Shown here piece after piece: positions 1-5,153 of a DNA stretch of 6,638 nucleotides (its first letter is position 1; every line of letters begins with the position of its first letter). The DNA is from Pseudomonadota bacterium. GTDB lineage: Bacteria > Pseudomonadota > Gammaproteobacteria > Burkholderiales > Thiobacillaceae. The stretch spans positions 1-6,638 of the forward strand of contig JAJXXS010000174.1 of the NCBI GenBank assembly GCA_021780975.1. Direction: 5' to 3'. Both the position numbers and the translations under genes were made by a program. Below the pieces are notes generated by a model, which ran no database searches, was not told where the DNA came from, and saw nothing but the letters and a program-made list of their open reading frames with translations.

Positions 1-135
1 CTCCCAGCCGTAGGCGTGCGAGCGGCTCGCCGGGTTGCCAAACTTCTCCGTCAGGTACGGAATCATCTTCGCCGCCACCCGCGGGTCCACCGGCGTCGTC
101 GCTGAGTAGTCGAAGTAGATGGGCTTGGTTGACAT
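1..135 (-). CDS. iscS: Cysteine desulfurase, IscS type (N-terminal 45 codons, cut by window edge)
   Basis: PLP-dependent cysteine desulfurase that takes sulfur from L-cysteine for Fe-S cluster assembly. Read on the minus strand from the ATG at 135-133, the first 45 residues are visible. They include the IscS N-terminal signature DYSATTPVDPRV (about residues 9-20) and FGNPASRSHAYGW (about 32-44). These match the housekeeping IscS branch; NifS proteins usually begin with YLDNNATT and have FGNPSS. The start is supported by an AAGGA ribosome binding site (plus-strand TCCTT, 141-145) seven bases upstream. The PLP lysine and catalytic cysteine loop lie outside the window. A sigma-54 promoter match and a NifA-type site lie upstream, so the gene is probably expressed with nif genes despite its Isc-type sequence. 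It could be annotated nifS by function; I keep iscS by sequence. Confidence 0.85.
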   Translation of the reverse strand, partial: MSTKPIYFDYSATTPVDPRVAAKMIPYLTEKFGNPASRSHAYGWE

Positions 136-179
136 GGATGTCCTTGAATGCGGCCGCGAAGGCGTTCAGAGGAGCTTGA

Positions 180-194
180 GCAACGGCCGTGCCA
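180..194 (-). promoter_or_regulatory. Sigma-54 (-24/-12) promoter for iscS
   Basis: Read on the minus strand the site is TGGCACGGCCGTTGC, a full match to TGGCAC-N5-TTGC with GG and GC separated by exactly 10 bp. Transcription would start near 168, giving an untranslated leader of about 33 nt before the iscS ATG and its AAGGA ribosome binding site. The TGT-N10-ACA element at 261-276 is centred about 100 bp upstream of that start, a normal distance for NifA. The match is by eye; no transcript data are available. Confidence 0.8.
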
Positions 195-210
195 TGCGCA
201 CGAAACGAAA

Positions 211-223
211 CAAGCGATTGAAA
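211..223 (-). promoter_or_regulatory. Candidate IHF site between activator site and iscS promoter
   Basis: Read on the minus strand the site is TTTCAATCGCTTG, 12 of 13 positions of the IHF consensus WATCAANNNNTTR (one mismatch, T for A at position 2). It lies between the NifA-type site (261-276) and the sigma-54 promoter (180-194), where IHF commonly bends DNA in nif promoters. Its orientation relative to the promoter is the same as that of the nifB candidate at 2349-2361. The consensus is short, so chance occurrence is possible. Confidence 0.4.
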
Positions 224-250
224 TGCAAGGAACAATTTTGCGAAGTTCGG

Positions 251-264
251 TTGTCGCGTTTGTA
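251..264 (+). repeat. 14-bp block shared with the nifB upstream region (copy 1)
   Basis: TTGTCGCGTTTGTA is identical to the minus-strand sequence at 2280-2293 upstream of nifB. The last four bases are the first four of the TGT-N10-ACA element at 261-276, so the block extends the activator site by 10 bp on its iscS-proximal side. In the nifB copy the extension is on the promoter-proximal side as well, so iscS and nifB share the same arrangement and orientation. It may be an extended NifA site or a site for a second regulator. Confidence 0.6.
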
Positions 265-276
265 GGGTTCGAGACA
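261..276. promoter_or_regulatory. NifA upstream activator sequence shared by iscS and nifA
   Basis: TGT-AGGGTTCGAG-ACA fits TGT-N10-ACA, and also the stricter TGT-N4-T-N5-ACA form. It lies about 100 bp from the predicted iscS start and about 170 bp from the predicted nifA start, so one NifA site could serve both divergent sigma-54 promoters. The spacing to iscS is the more typical one. Activation of nifA from here would make NifA autoregulatory. Confidence 0.7.
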
Positions 277-287
277 AAAACCCTACA
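261..287. repeat. Inverted repeat overlapping the NifA site
   Basis: Perfect 9-bp arms TGTAGGGTT (261-269) and AACCCTACA (279-287) are separated by 9 bp. The left arm contains the first half of the TGT-N10-ACA element; the right arm adds a second outward ACA. Two overlapping operator geometries could therefore exist here. It may instead be the operator of another dimeric regulator competing with or assisting NifA. The nifB upstream region lacks this second arm. Confidence 0.5.
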
Positions 288-357
288 GCCTGGCGGTCAC
301 GTTTGCTTCCATCAAGATGATCCTCGTGCCGTTGCGGGCCCGCTTGGCCGGGGTTGC

Positions 358-394
358 CAGGGCTATCCGCGCGGGGTCGCGCCCAATAGCCCTG
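358..394. repeat. Inverted repeat just upstream of the nifA promoter
   Basis: Perfect 9-bp arms CAGGGCTAT (358-366) and ATAGCCCTG (386-394) enclose a 19-bp GC-rich spacer, which contains a smaller CGCG/CGCG dyad. The element ends 16 bp before the -24 box of nifA, between the activator site and the promoter. It lies upstream of the predicted nifA transcription start and has no T-tract, so it is unlikely to be a terminator for nifA. An operator or a DNA-architecture element is possible. Confidence 0.5.
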
Positions 395-410
395 TCGTCA
401 GCCATGTTAT

Positions 411-425
411 TGGCATGTTATTTGC
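411..425 (+). promoter_or_regulatory. Sigma-54 (-24/-12) promoter for nifA
   Basis: TGGCATGTTATTTGC matches TGGCAY-N5-TTGC with GG (412-413) and GC (424-425) exactly 10 bp apart. Transcription would begin near 437, leaving a leader of about 87 nt before the nifA ATG at 524. This start also rules out the longer nifA reading that would begin at 317. Confidence 0.75.
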
Positions 426-523
426 GTCTCATCGGTACGGCTGAACTGTGCGGACCCGAGGTTGAGCCCGTATTGGGTGGAACCGGGAAAGTGCCAGAGG
501 GTCGCAACACGGGATTGTTGAAG

Positions 524-2152
524 ATGAGCAAGGGCGTCGCGCGCAAGGGCAGTCTGGAGCTGGTCACCATTTACGAGATCAGCAAAGTGCTGAGCTCTTC
601 GCTAGATTTCCCCAAAACGGTGCGCGGGGTGGTGAACATTCTTTCCACGCATCTGGGCATGCGCCGCATCATGGTCAGCCTAGTGGATGAAATCGGCTGC
701 CTGCGCGTGGTGGGCGCCACCGGCCTGTCGGAACAGGAAATCCAGTCAGGCCGCTTCAGTGTCGGCGAAGGGGTGACCGGGCACATCATGAAGACCGGGC
801 TGCCCGTGGTGATACCGAATGTGGCGGAGGAGCCGATGTTTCTCAACCGCACCGGTTCCCGCAACCTGGAGGACGGTCCCGTCATCGCCTTTGTCGGCGT
901 GCCCATCAAAGGCGGACGGGAGACGATAGGCGTCATCAGCGGCGACCGCGAAAACGGCCAGGGCACTCTGAGCTTCGAGGGCGATGTGCGTTTTCTCTCC
1001 ATGGTGGCCAACCTGGTAGGACAAACGGTGCGCCTGCACCGAAATGTGGCGGCCGAGCGCAACCTGCTGATGCAGGAAAAGCATCGCCTGCAAAAGGAGT
1101 TGCAGGGCCGCTACAAGCTGGACAACGTCATCGGCAACAGCAAGGCCATGCAGGCGGTGTTCGCCGAAGTCCACCAGGCCGCGCCCTCGCGCGCCACGAT
1201 CCTGCTGCGCGGCGAAAGCGGTACCGGCAAGGAGGTGATTGCGCGCGCGGTGCATTATTCCAGTCCGCGCAAGGACAAGCCCTTCATCCGCGTCAACTGC
1301 GCAGCGCTCACGGAAACCCTGCTGGAGTCGGAACTGTTCGGGCATGAGAAGGGCGCATTCACGGGCGCCGCGCAGGAGCGCAAGGGCCGTTTCGAGCTGG
1401 CGCACGGCGGCACCCTGTTCCTGGATGAAATCGGCGACATCTCCCCGACGTTCCAGACCAAGCTGCTGCGGGTGCTGCAGGAACGCGAGTTCGAACGGGT
1501 GGGCGGCAGCAAGGCGATCAAGGTGGACGTGCGTCTGGTGGCGGCCACCAATCGCAATCTGGAGCAGGCAGTGGCGGAAGGGGAGTTCCGCGCCGATCTC
1601 TACTATCGGCTCAACGTGGTGACGATTTTTTTACCGCCCTTGCGGGAGCGGCGCGAAGACATCCCGCCGCTGGTGCAGCACTTCCTCGACAAGTTCAATC
1701 GGGAGAACGAGCGCAAGCTCACCATCAGCGCCGAAGCCATGCAGATCATGGTGCAGTGCAACTGGCCGGGCAACGTGCGGGAGCTGGAGAACTGCCTGGA
1801 ACGCACCGCCACCATGGCCCGCGCCGGCACCATCCGCGAAGTGGACATGCCTTGCCAGCAGAACAAGTGCTTTTCCATGACTCTGCAGCCCCCGGGCATG
1901 GGGCAGGCTATCCCCATCATGCCGATGGAGCGCGCCGTTGCCTCCGTGGAGGACAAGCCGACGATCGCCAAGGCAGCAAACGAGGGTGACGAAGCCGAAC
2001 CCCCCGCGTCCGCCACCGAGCGGGACAAGCTGGTCTGGGCCATGGAGCAATGCGGCTGGGTGCAGGCCAAGGCCGCCCGTTTGCTGGGCATCACGCCGCG
2101 GCAACTCGGATACGCCATCCAGAAATTCAATATTCAAGTCAAGAAATTCTGA
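524..2152 (+). CDS. nifA: NifA, sigma-54-dependent transcriptional activator of nif genes (oxygen-sensitive class)
   Basis: Enhancer-binding protein that activates sigma-54 RNA polymerase at nif promoters; 542 aa from the ATG at 524. Domains in order are an N-terminal GAF domain (about residues 20-175), a short coiled linker (about 176-200), an AAA+ domain (about 200-430) and a C-terminal helix-turn-helix (about 505-537). Visible motifs are Walker A GESGTGKE (230-237), the sigma-54 contact loop GAFTGA (277-282) and Walker B LFLDE (298-302). Cysteines 412, 424, 444 and 449 form C-X11-C-X19-C-X4-C, the known mark of NifA proteins that sense oxygen or redox state without NifL. This start is chosen because homologues begin shortly before the GAF helix (LELVTIYEIS) and because the predicted transcript starts near 437. 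The ribosome binding site is weak (GGGA at 511-514), and an in-frame GTG at 491 is an alternative. The UAS and sigma-54 promoter upstream suggest autoactivation. Confidence 0.95.
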   Translation: MSKGVARKGSLELVTIYEISKVLSSSLDFPKTVRGVVNILSTHLGMRRIMVSLVDEIGCLRVVGATGLSEQEIQSGRFSVGEGVTGHIMKTGLPVVIPNVAEEPMFLNRTGSRNLEDGPVIAFVGVPIKGGRETIGVISGDRENGQGTLSFEGDVRFLSMVANLVGQTVRLHRNVAAERNLLMQEKHRLQKELQGRYKLDNVIGNSKAMQAVFAEVHQAAPSRATILLRGESGTGKEVIARAVHYSSPRKDKPFIRVNCAALTETLLESELFGHEKGAFTGAAQERKGRFELAHGGTLFLDEIGDISPTFQTKLLRVLQEREFERVGGSKAIKVDVRLVAATNRNLEQAVAEGEFRADLYYRLNVVTIFLPPLRERREDIPPLVQHFLDKFNRENERKLTISAEAMQIMVQCNWPGNVRELENCLERTATMARAGTIREVDMPCQQNKCFSMTLQPPGMGQAIPIMPMERAVASVEDKPTIAKAANEGDEAEPPASATERDKLVWAMEQCGWVQAKAARLLGITPRQLGYAIQKFNIQVKKF

Positions 2153-2267
2153 CTGCCATTTTCGTCGCCGACGGTCCGAGCGGCTCGTAGCCAGTCCGTT
2201 TCGGCAAGCAATTCTTCCACGCGCGTTTTTAGCTTGCCGCGCAGCATGAGGCAAACGCGGTTCAGCC

Positions 2268-2283
2268 TGTAACCTTCCTTACA
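2268..2283. promoter_or_regulatory. NifA upstream activator sequence for nifB
   Basis: TGT-AACCTTCCTT-ACA fits TGT-N10-ACA and the stricter TGT-N4-T-N5-ACA form. Its ends form a perfect 5-bp dyad (TGTAA/TTACA). It ends 84 bp before the first base of the nifB sigma-54 promoter, a typical distance for NifA working through DNA looping. Confidence 0.8.
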
Positions 2284-2293
2284 AACGCGACAA
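2280..2293 (-). repeat. 14-bp block shared with the iscS-nifA region (copy 2)
   Basis: On the minus strand this is TTGTCGCGTTTGTA, identical to 251-264. It overlaps the last four bases of the nifB activator site and extends 10 bp toward the nifB promoter. Identity beyond the TGT/ACA half-sites suggests a functional extension of the site. Confidence 0.6.
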
Positions 2294-2313
2294 ACTTTTC
2301 TGCCATTGTCGCG
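2286..2313. repeat. Inverted repeat CGCGACAA / TTGTCGCG upstream of nifB
   Basis: Perfect 8-bp arms CGCGACAA (2286-2293) and TTGTCGCG (2306-2313) are separated by 12 bp. The left arm is the extension of the 14-bp shared block, and the right arm is a second, opposed copy of the same octamer. Such an arrangement would suit binding by a dimer. The iscS-nifA region has only one copy of the octamer (251-258). Confidence 0.5.
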
Positions 2314-2348
2314 ACGCGATTTCCAGGCATCCATGAAAGTGATCGCCT

Positions 2349-2361
2349 AATCAATGCCTTG
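2349..2361 (+). promoter_or_regulatory. Candidate IHF site for the nifB promoter
   Basis: AATCAATGCCTTG matches the IHF consensus WATCAANNNNTTR at every position. It lies between the NifA-type site (2268-2283) and the sigma-54 promoter, ending 6 bp before the latter. IHF bending here could bring NifA to the polymerase. The site is closer to the -24 box than is usual, so the footprint would abut the polymerase. Confidence 0.5.
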
Positions 2362-2367
2362 TGCGTC

Positions 2368-2382
2368 TGGCATGGCGGTTGC
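2368..2382 (+). promoter_or_regulatory. Sigma-54 (-24/-12) promoter for the nifB operon
   Basis: TGGCATGGCGGTTGC matches TGGCAY-N5-TTGC with GG (2369-2370) and GC (2381-2382) exactly 10 bp apart. Transcription would begin near 2394, about 40 nt before the nifB ATG at 2434. The rest of the nifA-nifB gap (2153-2267) shows no gene and no convincing terminator; only weak 4-bp hairpins are seen after nifA. Confidence 0.85.
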
Positions 2383-2433
2383 TGTAGCCCTTGCACTACC
2401 CCGTGGGCGGGGTTATCGGCAAGGGGAACAGGC

Positions 2434-4002
2434 ATGCAGCAGGAAGTGAGCATCGACAGCATCAAGAAGTCCGGAAGCTCCATGGAAGACGTCATGCAGC
2501 AGATGGCGGAGCACAAAGGCTGCGGTACCAGCGGTGGCAGCGGCAAGGCCAGCTGTGGTTCCAGCGGCGGCCAGGGTGATCTTGCCCCGGACATCTGGGA
2601 GAAGGTGAAGAACCATCCCTGCTACAGCGAAGAGGCCCATCACCATTACGCGCGCATGCACGTGGCGGTGGCGCCGGCCTGCAACATCCAGTGCAACTAC
2701 TGCAACCGCAAGTACGACTGCGCCAACGAATCGCGGCCCGGTGTGGTGAGCGAAAAGCTCACGCCGGAAGTGGCGGCCAAGAAGGTCCTGGCCGTGGCGT
2801 CCACCATACCCCAGATGACCGTGCTGGGCATCGCCGGCCCGGGCGATTCGCTCGCCAATCCGGCCAAGACCTTCAAGACCTTCGAGCTGATCTCGCAGGT
2901 CGCCCCAGACATCAAGCTGTGCTTGTCCACCAATGGCCTGGCACTGCCCGACTACGTGCAGGAGATCAAGAAATACAACGTCGACCACGTCACCGTGACC
3001 ATCAACATGGTCGATCCCGAGGTGGGTGCCAAGATCTATCCCTGGATCTTCTACAAGAACAAACGCTACACCGGCGTCGAGGCGGCGCGCATCCTGCACG
3101 AGCGCCAGATGCTGGGGCTGGAGATGCTGACCGCGGAGAAGATCCTCGTGAAGGTCAACTCGGTGATGATTCCGGGCATCAACGATGCCCATCTGGTCGA
3201 GGTGAACAAGGCGGTAAAAAGCCGCGGCGCCTTCCTGCACAACATCATGCCGCTGATTTCCGCACCGGAGCACGGCACCGTGTTCGGCCTCAACGGCCAG
3301 CGCGGCCCCACGGCGCAGGAGCTCAAGGCCTTGCAGGACAGCTGCGAAGGCGAGATGAACATGATGCGCCACTGCCGCCAGTGCCGCGCCGATGCGGTGG
3401 GCCTGCTGGGCGAGGACCGCTCGTCGGAGTTCACCACCGACAAGATCATGGAAATGGACGTCAGCTACGACCTGGAGGGCCGCAAGAAATACCAGGAAGT
3501 GGTGGAAGCCGAGCGCCAGAAGGAATCCGAGGCCAAGCACGCGGAGTTGGCCGAACTGGGCAACGAGTTTGCCGACGTGCAGGTGCTGGTGGCTATCGCC
3601 ACCAAGGGCAGCGGGCGCATCAACGAACATTTCGGCCATGCCAAGGAATTCCAGATCTTCGAACTCTCCACCCAGTCGGCCAAGTTCGTCGGCCATCGGC
3701 GCGTGGACCTCTATTGCCAGGGCGGCTACGGCGACGAGGACTCGCTGGCTACGGTGATCCGCGCCATCAACGATTGCCACGCGGTGTTCGTGGCCAAGAT
3801 CGGCGGCTGTCCCAAGGCCGACTTGAAGAACGCCGGCATCGAGGCGGTGGACGAGTACGCCAACGAATTCATCGAACAGTCGGCGCTGCGCTGGTTCAAG
3901 GACTACCTGGGCAAGATCAAGCAGGGCGAAATCGTCCATGAGGCGCGCGGCGATGCCCAGATCCGTCAGGGCGCCTATACGCCCGAAAGCGCGGCCGCCT
4001 GA
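2434..4002 (+). CDS. nifB: NifB, radical SAM enzyme making the NifB-co core of the nitrogenase cofactor
   Basis: NifB fuses two [4Fe-4S] clusters and inserts carbide (from SAM) and sulfur to make the 8Fe NifB-co precursor of FeMo-co. The protein is 522 aa. The radical SAM motif CNIQCNYC is at residues 83-90 (C83, C87, C90). Before it is the family signature HPCYSEEAHHHYARMHVAVAP (about 61-81). Later conserved parts include the AGPGDSLANP segment (134-143), IMPLISAPEHGT (271-282) and CRQC (C314, C317). The C-terminal part, about 380-500, is a NifX-like cofactor-binding domain (GRINEHFGHAKEFQIFE). Residues 29-50 are a Gly/Ser/Cys-rich linker, as in many NifB proteins. The ATG at 2434 follows AAGGGGA at 2421-2427; a longer in-frame start at 2359 would lie upstream of the sigma-54 promoter. 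It is the first gene of the downstream operon. Confidence 0.97.
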   Translation: MQQEVSIDSIKKSGSSMEDVMQQMAEHKGCGTSGGSGKASCGSSGGQGDLAPDIWEKVKNHPCYSEEAHHHYARMHVAVAPACNIQCNYCNRKYDCANESRPGVVSEKLTPEVAAKKVLAVASTIPQMTVLGIAGPGDSLANPAKTFKTFELISQVAPDIKLCLSTNGLALPDYVQEIKKYNVDHVTVTINMVDPEVGAKIYPWIFYKNKRYTGVEAARILHERQMLGLEMLTAEKILVKVNSVMIPGINDAHLVEVNKAVKSRGAFLHNIMPLISAPEHGTVFGLNGQRGPTAQELKALQDSCEGEMNMMRHCRQCRADAVGLLGEDRSSEFTTDKIMEMDVSYDLEGRKKYQEVVEAERQKESEAKHAELAELGNEFADVQVLVAIATKGSGRINEHFGHAKEFQIFELSTQSAKFVGHRRVDLYCQGGYGDEDSLATVIRAINDCHAVFVAKIGGCPKADLKNAGIEAVDEYANEFIEQSALRWFKDYLGKIKQGEIVHEARGDAQIRQGAYTPESAAA

Positions 4003-4026
4003 GTTTATTCAACCTGGAGTCTGAAC

Positions 4027-4248
4027 ATGGCCTACAAGATCGTTACCTCCCAGTGCACCGCCTGCTCCGCCTGCGAGCCGGAGTGCCCCAACAACGCCAT
4101 ACGTGAGAAGGACGGCACGTTCATCATCAAGCCGGAGAAATGCACCGAGTGCATCGGCTATTTCGACGAGCCGCAATGCGTCGCGGTGTGCCCGGTGGAC
4201 GACACCTGCATCATCGACGGTGCCTATCCGCGCTACCAGGCCGCCTGA
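4027..4248 (+). CDS. fdxN: 2[4Fe-4S] ferredoxin, FdxN type
   Basis: A 73-aa soluble bacterial-type ferredoxin predicted to carry two [4Fe-4S] clusters. The first binding motif is C10-x2-C13-x2-C16-x3-C20-P. The second is C39-x2-C42-x8-C51-x3-C55-P, and the longer C-x8-C spacing is typical of nif-linked FdxN proteins. An additional Cys61 is present. The gene begins 24 nt after nifB and has a GGAG ribosome binding site at 4016-4019. FdxN next to nifB is a recurrent arrangement in proteobacteria, and the protein is thought to donate electrons to NifB during NifB-co synthesis; here that role is inferred from position and motif. Confidence 0.9.
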   Translation: MAYKIVTSQCTACSACEPECPNNAIREKDGTFIIKPEKCTECIGYFDEPQCVAVCPVDDTCIIDGAYPRYQAA

Positions 4249-4255
4249 GGAAATC

Positions 4256-4630
4256 ATGATGGACTTGAGCATCACCCCAGGCGCAGAGAAATTCATCCGC
4301 CGCATGATCCGCTTCAACGGTCCCTCCGAAGGGGCCGGCTTCCGCTTGGTCGTCTCGCCGGGGGGATGTTCGGGCCTGAGTTCTGAATTCACTGTCGAGG
4401 CTGAGCCCAAAAGTGGCGACGCGGTGGTGGTGGTCAACGGTGTCCGCCTGTTTCTCCCGGCCGAGAGCCGTATGCTGCTGCAGGGCGCGACCATCGATTT
4501 CGCCGACAGTGCCATGAGCACCGGGCTGACCTTCGTCACGCCCAACTCGCCTTCCTGCGGCTGCAGTTCAAGCAGTGCGCAGCCGGGGGTGGCAAGCGTG
4601 GCCATCGGCAGCATCGGGCGCAAGAACTGA
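4256..4630 (+). CDS. IscA/HesB-type iron-sulfur carrier protein (nif-linked)
   Basis: A-type Fe-S scaffold or carrier of 124 aa. The three family cysteines are present: C38 in GGCSGL and C101/C103 in SCGCSS. The core (about residues 5-107) has the usual FRLVVSPGGCSG and GLTFVTPNSPSCGC segments, followed by a short Ser/Ala/Gly tail. It probably holds an Fe-S cluster for delivery to nitrogenase components, as proposed for the nif-linked IscA of Azotobacter. Two ATGs are adjacent (4256 and 4259) after GAGGA at 4247-4251, which overlaps the fdxN stop; the second has the better spacing, so a 123-aa product is equally plausible. The gap from fdxN is only 7 nt, which suggests translational coupling. 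Confidence 0.88.
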   Translation: MMDLSITPGAEKFIRRMIRFNGPSEGAGFRLVVSPGGCSGLSSEFTVEAEPKSGDAVVVVNGVRLFLPAESRMLLQGATIDFADSAMSTGLTFVTPNSPSCGCSSSSAQPGVASVAIGSIGRKN

Positions 4631-4640
4631 GGGCCTCGAT

Positions 4641-5153
4641 ATGCAAGCCCAGGACTGGTCCGCCATCGAGTCTGCCTGCCTGGGTGGGGGGCTGCCGCCC
4701 GCCGCCGAGGAGCAGATACGCCTGGCCGGGCAGTCCTATCACCAGGCGGAAGCGGCCGAGCAGCATCTGCGGTTGGCCGAGGAACTGGCACCGAACCATC
4801 TGGCGGTCATGATCGGGTTCTACCGCTATTACTTCTACAAGAGCCGCCTCGAAGAAGCCCTGACGGTCGCGCAGCGCTGTCTGGCGCAAGCAGGCCGCGC
4901 CCTCGGCCTTGACCCCGACTGGCAGGACGTTAGCCCTGGCGACGCGGACTTCGGCCGCTACGAGGCCGTGCTGCCGCGCTTCTATCTCTTCACGCTCAAA
5001 GGCTGCGGCTATCTCAACCTGCGTCTGGGCCGGCTGGACCAGGGGCGCAGAGCGGTGCAGAAGCTGAGGGAGCTAGATCCGTCCGACCGCCTGGGCGGCT
5101 CGGTGCTCGACGGCGTACTGCAGCGCATGGGCCGGGACGACGACGATGAATGA
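4641..5153 (+). CDS. TPR-like helical protein of unknown role in the nif operon
   Basis: A 170-aa, probably cytoplasmic protein with no signal peptide or membrane segment. Residues about 32-85 read as a helical tetratricopeptide-like hairpin (YHQAEAAEQHLRLAEELAPN, then LAVMIGFYRYYFYKSRLEEAL). A second helical pair lies at about 111-147 (YLFTLKGCGYLNLRLGRLDQGRRAVQKLRELDP), with the typical TPR ending LDP. The C-terminus is acidic (DDDDE). A GAGGG ribosome binding site at 4629-4633 supports the ATG at 4641, 10 nt after the previous stop. An in-frame upstream ATG at 4575 would add 22 residues and overlap the iscA-like gene, so it is less likely. The stop overlaps the start of the LRV gene by 8 nt, so the two proteins are probably co-translated and may interact. 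TPR folds usually bind protein partners; the client here is not evident from sequence. Confidence 0.8.
   Translation: MQAQDWSAIESACLGGGLPPAAEEQIRLAGQSYHQAEAAEQHLRLAEELAPNHLAVMIGFYRYYFYKSRLEEALTVAQRCLAQAGRALGLDPDWQDVSPGDADFGRYEAVLPRFYLFTLKGCGYLNLRLGRLDQGRRAVQKLRELDPSDRLGGSVLDGVLQRMGRDDDDE

Noticed and set aside
291..306. Second sigma-54-like sequence before nifA (TGGCGG...TTTGC)
   Set aside because: GG and GC are 11 bp apart instead of 10, which sigma-54 does not tolerate well; the site at 411-425 has correct spacing.
311..322. IHF-like sequence upstream of nifA (ATCAAGATGATC)
   Set aside because: It keeps ATCAA but misses the TTR part and the first W, so there are three mismatches to the consensus.
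148..444. 98-residue plus-strand open frame in the iscS-nifA gap
   Set aside because: It runs across the activator site and both promoter regions, has no evident ribosome binding site and no recognisable sequence.
317..523. Longer nifA start (ATG at 317, 611 aa)
   Set aside because: It lies upstream of the predicted sigma-54 promoter and transcript start (about 437), and the added residues do not resemble a NifA N-terminus.
2153..2210. Possible terminator after nifA
   Set aside because: Only short 4-bp hairpins (such as GGCT-CGT-AGCC) are seen, with no T-tract, so I do not call a terminator.
2134..2334. 66-residue minus-strand open frame between nifA and nifB
   Set aside because: It overlaps the end of nifA and the nifB control sites, and its sequence resembles no protein I know.
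2359..2433. Longer nifB start (ATG at 2359)
   Set aside because: It begins before the sigma-54 promoter at 2368-2382, so the predicted transcript could not encode it; the ATG at 2434 has a good ribosome binding site.
2413..3939. 508-residue minus-strand open frame opposite nifB
   Set aside because: It is the long antisense frame expected in GC-rich coding DNA; its His/Leu/Ala-rich composition reflects reversed nifB codons.
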